59,056 nt of DNA. It comes from Mogibacterium sp. (GTDB taxonomy: Bacteria; Bacillota; Clostridia; Peptostreptococcales; Anaerovoracaceae). Below, piece by piece: positions 55,222-59,056 of this stretch. The position numbers and the translations under genes were made by a program. Each line of letters begins with the position of its first letter. Within the stretch, counting starts at the first letter, position 1. The stretch lies in assembly GCA_017512145.1 (NCBI GenBank), contig JAFWHB010000018.1, positions 1-59,056 on the forward strand. The letters run 5' to 3'. Below the pieces are notes generated by a model. It saw only the letters and a program-made list of their open reading frames with translations, did no database searches and had not been told where the DNA came from.

Positions 55222-55245
55222 GAAGCAGGCCCTCTGGCCCGCTTC
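55222..55245 (-). terminator. Terminator after the Na/Pi cotransporter gene
   Basis: GAAGC-GGCC and GGCC-GCTTC pair (one bulge on each side) around a short loop, followed on the minus strand by TTTTATA. It lies 27 bases after the stop codon. Confidence 0.85.
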
Positions 55246-55272
55246 ATTATCAGCTATCTACGCACCAATATC

Positions 55273-57039
55273 TCATGATGCCAGAGCGTATTTGGTTTTG
55301 AAGTCACTGAAGTGATCCTTGAAGAAGTCGTCCTGTCTGAAGTCAGCACTGCTGTGATATTCATGCTTCTGGATCTCATCATTCTCAGATTCGAGAATAT
55401 CTACCGCAACATTGCTGCAGTGGTCAGAGATTCTCTCGTAGTCTGTAAGAATATCGTTGAAGACGAATCCATTTGCGAGTGTGCATTCCTGTCTGCCGAC
55501 TCTGTCGATGTGATTTGACTTGATCTCATCGCACAGATCGTCGATGACCTCTTCGAGAGGGTCGATGAGAAGAGCCTTCGCAGAATCATTATTGATGAAA
55601 GCATCAATAGTCATCTGTGTAATATCGCTTACTGCTCTCTCAAGTACTGCAAGCTCAGCCTCAGCGCCCTTGGAGAAGTTGATCTTCTTGGTGTTGATCT
55701 CCTCAACAGCCTCACCGATATTCCTTGCATGGTCTGAAATTCTCTCGAAGTCCGACAGAACTCTGAGATACTTATTGACCTCACCTGACTGAGATTCATT
55801 CGGATGGCTCTGTGTGATCTTGAACAGATACGATCCCAGCTTGTCTTCATAGCGGTCAATAACGCCTTCAAGCTCGAATACCTTCTTGAGTTCGTCTTTG
55901 CTGTATGTCTGTCTTGCACTGATTGCGCTTGCAACGCTGTCAAGTGCCTTAGATGCCATCGAATCGATTACTGTCTTGCTCTGAGCGAGTGCCAGTGCAG
56001 GGTGAGTAAGGAATCTGGACTCGAGTCTGTCCATATCTGCTCTCTCTGCAGCTGCCTCTTCACTCTCAGGGAACATTGCGACTACGATCTTCTCAAGAAG
56101 ACTGGTAGCAGGTGCCAGAACGATGACGGTTGCAAGTCTGTAAAGAGTGTTAGTCAGAGCGATCGATACCATATTCATGGTCATCGTCATGAACTTGAAT
56201 CCAATAGCCGCATTGAGAATATAGAACAATGAACCGACTATTACTGCTCCAAGCACATCTATAATAAGGTAAACAAATGCTGTTCTCTTACCATTTGTGC
56301 TGGCACCAAGAGCACTCAGCATTACAGGAACGGAAGCACCGATACCTATACCCATGATAATCGGGAAAGCCATATCGAATTCGATAGCGCCTGTCATTGC
56401 AAGTGCCTGGAGAATACCTACTGCAGCACTCGCACTCTGGATGACTGCTGTGATCAGGAGACCTGCCAGAACGCCGAGCACCGGATTAGTGAAGCTTATC
56501 AGCATATTGATGAATCTCGGATCTTCTCTGAGAGGCTCAATAGAACCTGACATTGTGCTCATGCCGAACATGAGAACGGCAAATCCGAGCATGATACCAC
56601 CGACATTCTTTGTCGAAGACTTCTTGGAGAACATCCAGAAGACTATTCCGATAAGAGCCATGATTCCGGTAAGCATCTCTGTGCTGAAATAATTAGCTAC
56701 ATCTGCGCCAGAGCCGCCGAGGCTGTTTAGACAGAGGATCCATCCTGTGATACTTGTTCCGAGGATAGCTCCGAGAACAACTCCGATAGCCTGCCTTACC
56801 TTCATCATGCCTGAGTTTACAAAACCAACTACCATGACCGATGTCGCTGATGAAGACTGAATGACGGCTGTTACGCCTGTACCGAGGAGGATACCCTTAA
56901 GAGTATTGCCTGACAGCTTGTACAGGATCATCTCCATCTTGCTGCCGGCTACCTTCTTGAGGGAATCTCCCATTACCGACATTCCGAAGAGGAACATCGC
57001 TACACCACCAAGAAGCGAAATAATATTAGTCGCGTCCAT
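55273..57039 (-). CDS. Na+/phosphate cotransporter family protein with C-terminal PhoU-like domain
   Basis: The 588-residue protein has the NptA-type membrane core in two repeats with the QSSSA motifs VIQSSSATSVMVVGF and VIQSASAAVGI, about 9-10 membrane segments (to residue 325), and a cytoplasmic PhoU-like domain (about 350-588) with ERISDHARNIGEA and ERISDHCSN. Such proteins mediate Na-driven phosphate movement; many bacterial ones are uncharacterised. It is preceded by a manganese-type riboswitch (57069-57186), so its expression may depend on metal. The TTATATG start is preceded by AGGTGAGTAGG. Confidence 0.93.
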   Translation of the reverse strand: MDATNIISLLGGVAMFLFGMSVMGDSLKKVAGSKMEMILYKLSGNTLKGILLGTGVTAVIQSSSATSVMVVGFVNSGMMKVRQAIGVVLGAILGTSITGWILCLNSLGGSGADVANYFSTEMLTGIMALIGIVFWMFSKKSSTKNVGGIMLGFAVLMFGMSTMSGSIEPLREDPRFINMLISFTNPVLGVLAGLLITAVIQSASAAVGILQALAMTGAIEFDMAFPIIMGIGIGASVPVMLSALGASTNGKRTAFVYLIIDVLGAVIVGSLFYILNAAIGFKFMTMTMNMVSIALTNTLYRLATVIVLAPATSLLEKIVVAMFPESEEAAAERADMDRLESRFLTHPALALAQSKTVIDSMASKALDSVASAISARQTYSKDELKKVFELEGVIDRYEDKLGSYLFKITQSHPNESQSGEVNKYLRVLSDFERISDHARNIGEAVEEINTKKINFSKGAEAELAVLERAVSDITQMTIDAFINNDSAKALLIDPLEEVIDDLCDEIKSNHIDRVGRQECTLANGFVFNDILTDYERISDHCSNVAVDILESENDEIQKHEYHSSADFRQDDFFKDHFSDFKTKYALAS

Positions 57040-57068
57040 ATAATACTTTACCTACTCACCTTTCTTAT

Positions 57069-57186
57069 AAAAAAGAGACTTCAACCGAAAAAATACGGTT
57101 AAAGTCTCGCTACTTACAACATACTCCGGGGGACCTCCCCGTATTGACGAAGCATGTCACGCATTGCTGCGCCAGCTACTCCCTAA
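57069..57186 (-). promoter_or_regulatory. yybP-ykoY (Mn2+) riboswitch with terminator hairpin
   Basis: The minus strand of the leader has the two conserved ends of the yybP-ykoY class: GGGAGTAGC at 57174-57183 and GTAGCGAGACTTT at 57101-57113. Between them lie a CGCA-GCAA-TGCG stem-loop and CGTCAATACG followed by a GGGG/CCCC stem and CCGG, as in this class. The 3' end overlaps GAGACTTTAACCG pairing with CGGTTGAAGTCTC followed by TTTTTT (57069-57108), an intrinsic terminator. Aptamer and terminator share the GAGACTTT strand, so they compete, the arrangement of a metal-ON switch. Confidence 0.82.
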
Positions 57187-57198
57187 TAAACCAGTATG

Positions 57199-57227
57199 AC
57201 TATCTCACATAGGTCTGACAAAGTCAA
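57199..57227 (-). promoter_or_regulatory. Promoter of the riboswitch-Na/Pi transcript
   Basis: On the minus strand TTGACT (57222-57227) and GATAGT (57199-57204) are separated by 17 bases, about 15 bases upstream of the riboswitch aptamer. The -10 matches consensus at four of six positions. Confidence 0.6.
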
Positions 57228-57335
57228 GAAGAAAGCATACATAAATAGGGCATTTATATCAGTACATTCCTAATGTCCAAGTTTATGGCCAAGTTCATAG
57301 ATTTTCTTGTTCATGGCCTTCCCCCCGGATATTTT

Positions 57336-58562
57336 TTAACTGATGAGCACGACAGCTACATCATTTACATTAGTTCCTGTCGGGCCTGTCATAATAAGGC
57401 CGTCAACTGTGCCAAGTGCATTGTATGCATCATTCTCTGCAAGCACATCGCTTATCCTGATGCCCTTATCTGCAAGCCTTGCTGCAGTATATCCGTCGAC
57501 CATACCGCCGGCTGCGTCCGTCGGACCGTCTGTTCCATCACTTCCGGCAGAGAATACCAGTACATTATCAAGTCCTGCTATTCCTTCTGCTGCTGCAAGC
57601 GCCAGCTCCTGATTACGGCCCCCTTTGCCCTTTCCGGTAAGATGCACAACCGTCTCTCCTCCTGCTATGAATGCAAGGGCTTTGCCATCGCATGCATGGC
57701 TCTTCGCTATGGATGCAAGGAATGATCCCGCATCACGAGCCTCGCAGCACAGCTGATCAGTCAATATGCAAGGCTCATAGCCAAGCTCTTCAGCCTTCAC
57801 AGCCGCAGCTGTGCATAGGTGCTTTACGCTGCCCACAACATGTGACTCGACGTTATCAAGCTGTTTAGGGGTCTCTTTGCTCAGAAGAGAGAGAGCCTCG
57901 GCACTCAGCCTGAGAGAATACTTCTCTGCGATCGCCATAGCCTGTTCACATGTTGAAGCATCCGGTGCAGCTGGTCCTGATGCGATCATGTCGAGAGGAT
58001 CTCCGAGTATGTCGCTGAGTACCACCGCATTGATCTTCGCAGGGCAGGCTTCGGCAAACCTGCCGCCTTTGACTGCCGAAAGGCGCTTACGCACGGTGTT
58101 CATTTCTACTATGTCAGCTCCGCAAGCAAGCAGCTGCCTGGTTATATCCTGCATCTCAGCGGCAGGAATAAGAGGCTTCTCAAAGAGTGCGCTCCCGCCT
58201 CCTGAAATAAGGAAAAGAACGTTATCATCCGCGCTAAGACCTGCCACCATGTCGAGCGCTGCCTGTGTGGCGGCATATGAATTATCATCAGAAACAGGAT
58301 GGCCTGCTTCGTATATTGTCAGATTTCCGATCGGGCCCTGTGAATGATCGTATTTAGTTATAACGATGCCGTCCCTGATGCTCTGTCCGATACTCTCATA
58401 TGCGGCATTAGCCATCTGCCAGGCGGCTTTGCCTACGGCGAGCAGGTAAATGTCCCCCTGCATGCCGTGATTTTCAAGAGCCTGGTGCACTGCTTCGTCA
58501 GGAAGCACCGCCTTGAGACTTGAAGATATAATTGCATTTGCATCTTGCCAAAGTCTGTCCAT
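57336..58562 (-). CDS. Glycerate 2-kinase (MOFRL/type-2 family)
   Basis: The 408-residue protein matches the type-2 glycerate kinase/hydroxypyruvate-reductase-like family: AVGKAAWQMANAAYESIG, DGIVITKYDH, EAGHPVSDDNSYAA, FLISGGGSALFEKPL, the conserved ADIVEMNTVRKRLSAVKGGR, VLSDILGDPLDMIASGP and the C-terminal MOFRL domain with GGRNQELALAAA and GSDGTDGPTDAAGG. It phosphorylates D-glycerate. The ATG is preceded by GGGGGATCAGAT. It is next to the insertion element; the start codon is about 157 bases from the tnpB stop. Confidence 0.93.
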   Translation of the reverse strand: MDRLWQDANAIISSSLKAVLPDEAVHQALENHGMQGDIYLLAVGKAAWQMANAAYESIGQSIRDGIVITKYDHSQGPIGNLTIYEAGHPVSDDNSYAATQAALDMVAGLSADDNVLFLISGGGSALFEKPLIPAAEMQDITRQLLACGADIVEMNTVRKRLSAVKGGRFAEACPAKINAVVLSDILGDPLDMIASGPAAPDASTCEQAMAIAEKYSLRLSAEALSLLSKETPKQLDNVESHVVGSVKHLCTAAAVKAEELGYEPCILTDQLCCEARDAGSFLASIAKSHACDGKALAFIAGGETVVHLTGKGKGGRNQELALAAAEGIAGLDNVLVFSAGSDGTDGPTDAAGGMVDGYTAARLADKGIRISDVLAENDAYNALGTVDGLIMTGPTGTNVNDVAVVLIS

Positions 58563-58719
58563 ATCTGATCCCCCGGTTTAATTACTATCAGATTTGCTGA
58601 ACCTTACTTTTCCTATTCTACTAAATAGTGCAAGCAATATCCAGCTAAAGGAATCGTTCTGCCGCATATGGAAAAAGGGATATCAGGAAAAACCGGACAT
58701 CCCAGTGGTCGTTCGTAAG
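58563..58719. other. Spacer between glycerate kinase and tnpB; likely right end of the insertion element
   Basis: The 157 bases hold no gene. Adjacent to tnpB is the element's right end, expected within 58690-58719; the rest is the leader of the glycerate kinase gene, with a TAGAAT-like -10 but no convincing -35. The exact insertion boundary cannot be fixed without an empty-site comparison. Confidence 0.4.
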
Positions 58720-58800
58720 TCAACTACCCCTACTTAGGCTGACGCCTAGAAGAAGTGGCTTGTGACTGCCCTGCAGTGGTAGGCTGACGCCTCCTGCATT
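58690..58800 (-). ncRNA. Putative omega (reRNA) scaffold at the tnpB 3' end
   Basis: On the minus strand the tnpB 3' end holds AGGC-GTCA-GCCT twice (58736-58747 and 58781-58792) with ACTGC-AGG-GCAGT between them. Three closely spaced hairpins overlap the tnpB C-terminal codons and stop, where IS200/IS605 elements encode the TnpB guide RNA. The guide itself would lie just outside the element's right end, somewhere in the sequence at about 58690-58715, but the boundary is not visible. Confidence 0.5.
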
Positions 58801-59056
58801 TGTTACCGATTCGGATATCTCCGTATCGGCTGGCGTCACATCAGGGGTCATTGACCGGACCCCGCCGGCAAGAGACATGCTCTTCCCGGACTGTACCAGG
58901 TACTCATTTCCCATGCAGTACAGATTCATTGCAGCTATCCTGTCATCATTGGATGTGTATCCACATCCAGTGCACCTGAAGAGATGCAGCCTCTTATCAC
59001 GGCTGGTCTTGTCTCTTCGCCCGCATTTCGGACAGGTCTGTGATGTGTATGCCGGA
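58720..59056 (-). CDS. tnpB: IS200/IS605-family TnpB (OrfB), C-terminal part, cut by the window edge
   Basis: The visible 111 codons (to the TGA at 58720) contain the TnpB zinc ribbon SQTCPKCGRRDKTSRDKRL...CTGCGYTSNDD and the RuvC-III motif DDRIAAMNL with its catalytic Asp. A further 66 residues follow (from YCMGNEYLVQ), rich in Gly, Ser and Pro, a longer tail than usual. TnpB is an RNA-guided nuclease of this IS group. The rest of the gene lies right of the window, so intactness is not shown. The 3' end overlaps hairpins typical of the guide RNA scaffold (see next entry). The insertion is the only mobile element seen. Confidence 0.85.
   Translation of the reverse strand, partial: PAYTSQTCPKCGRRDKTSRDKRLHLFRCTGCGYTSNDDRIAAMNLYCMGNEYLVQSGKSMSLAGGVRSMTPDVTPADTEISESVTNAGGVSLPLQGSHKPLLLGVSLSRGS

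Overview
The window looks like a chromosomal stretch of an anaerobic Bacillota, probably class Clostridia. The evidence is the gene order rpmG-secE-nusG-rplKAJL-rpoBC-rpsL-rpsG-fusA-tuf joined to mrnC-rlmB and cysS/ispDF/carD genes, near-consensus SigA-type promoters, strong GGAGG ribosome binding sites, an L10 leader, and the YedF/DUF3343 pair typical of Clostridia. Genus cannot be fixed from the sequence alone. Almost everything is on the minus strand; only the two-component system, radA, yedF and the DUF3343 gene run on the plus strand. No tRNA, rRNA or CRISPR array was recognised.

Region 1 (1-15.3 kb, minus strand) is the ribosomal protein/RNA polymerase block. A consensus promoter at 15282-15310 starts rpmG-secE-nusG-rplK-rplA. 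An L10-binding leader precedes rplJ-rplL. A 460-nt spacer with a 120-nt hairpin separates rplL from rpoBC. Two tandem 86-bp palindromic units separate rpoC from the str operon (rpsL-rpsG-fusA-tuf), which has its own promoter. Region 2 (15.3-24.3 kb) is a housekeeping run: carD, a fused ispDF, proS, cysS, thyA, mrnC, pgeF, folA (dihydrofolate reductase) and rlmB. It supplies isoprenoid precursors, two aminoacyl-tRNAs, thymidylate/folate and rRNA maturation. Tandem promoters upstream of carD diverge from those of an OmpR-type regulator, histidine kinase and radA (24.5-28.2 kb).

Region 3 (28.2-41 kb) carries an EF-G-like second factor whose 3' end shows a recombination or insertion scar, then asnS, rarA, two MFS transporters, an ABC exporter fused to a GNAT acetyltransferase, an orphan E2-like acyltransferase, a GDPD phosphodiesterase and a HAD phosphatase. 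Region 4 (41-55 kb) holds yedF-DUF3343, a sirtuin, and a long co-directional metabolic run: iron alcohol dehydrogenase, GH13 alpha-glucosidase, CBS/DRTGG-type pyrophosphatase, hotdog thioesterase, threonine-aldolase-like enzyme, M32 carboxypeptidase, EEP phosphatase/nuclease, HAD, PAP2 and hflX, ending with a DUF5688 gene. Region 5 (55-59 kb) contains a Na/Pi-cotransporter-PhoU protein behind what appears to be a yybP-ykoY (manganese) riboswitch with its own terminator and promoter, a glycerate 2-kinase, and the 3' end of an IS200/IS605-type tnpB cut by the window edge.

The most unusual signals are: the KASQEEK-stop end of the EF-G-like gene written twice around a short palindromic repeat, with only third-position differences; the family of intergenic repeats to which that repeat belongs (two tandem copies upstream of cysS); the riboswitch on a Na/Pi transporter; the ABC-GNAT fusion; and the large structured spacers inside the rpoBC/str region.
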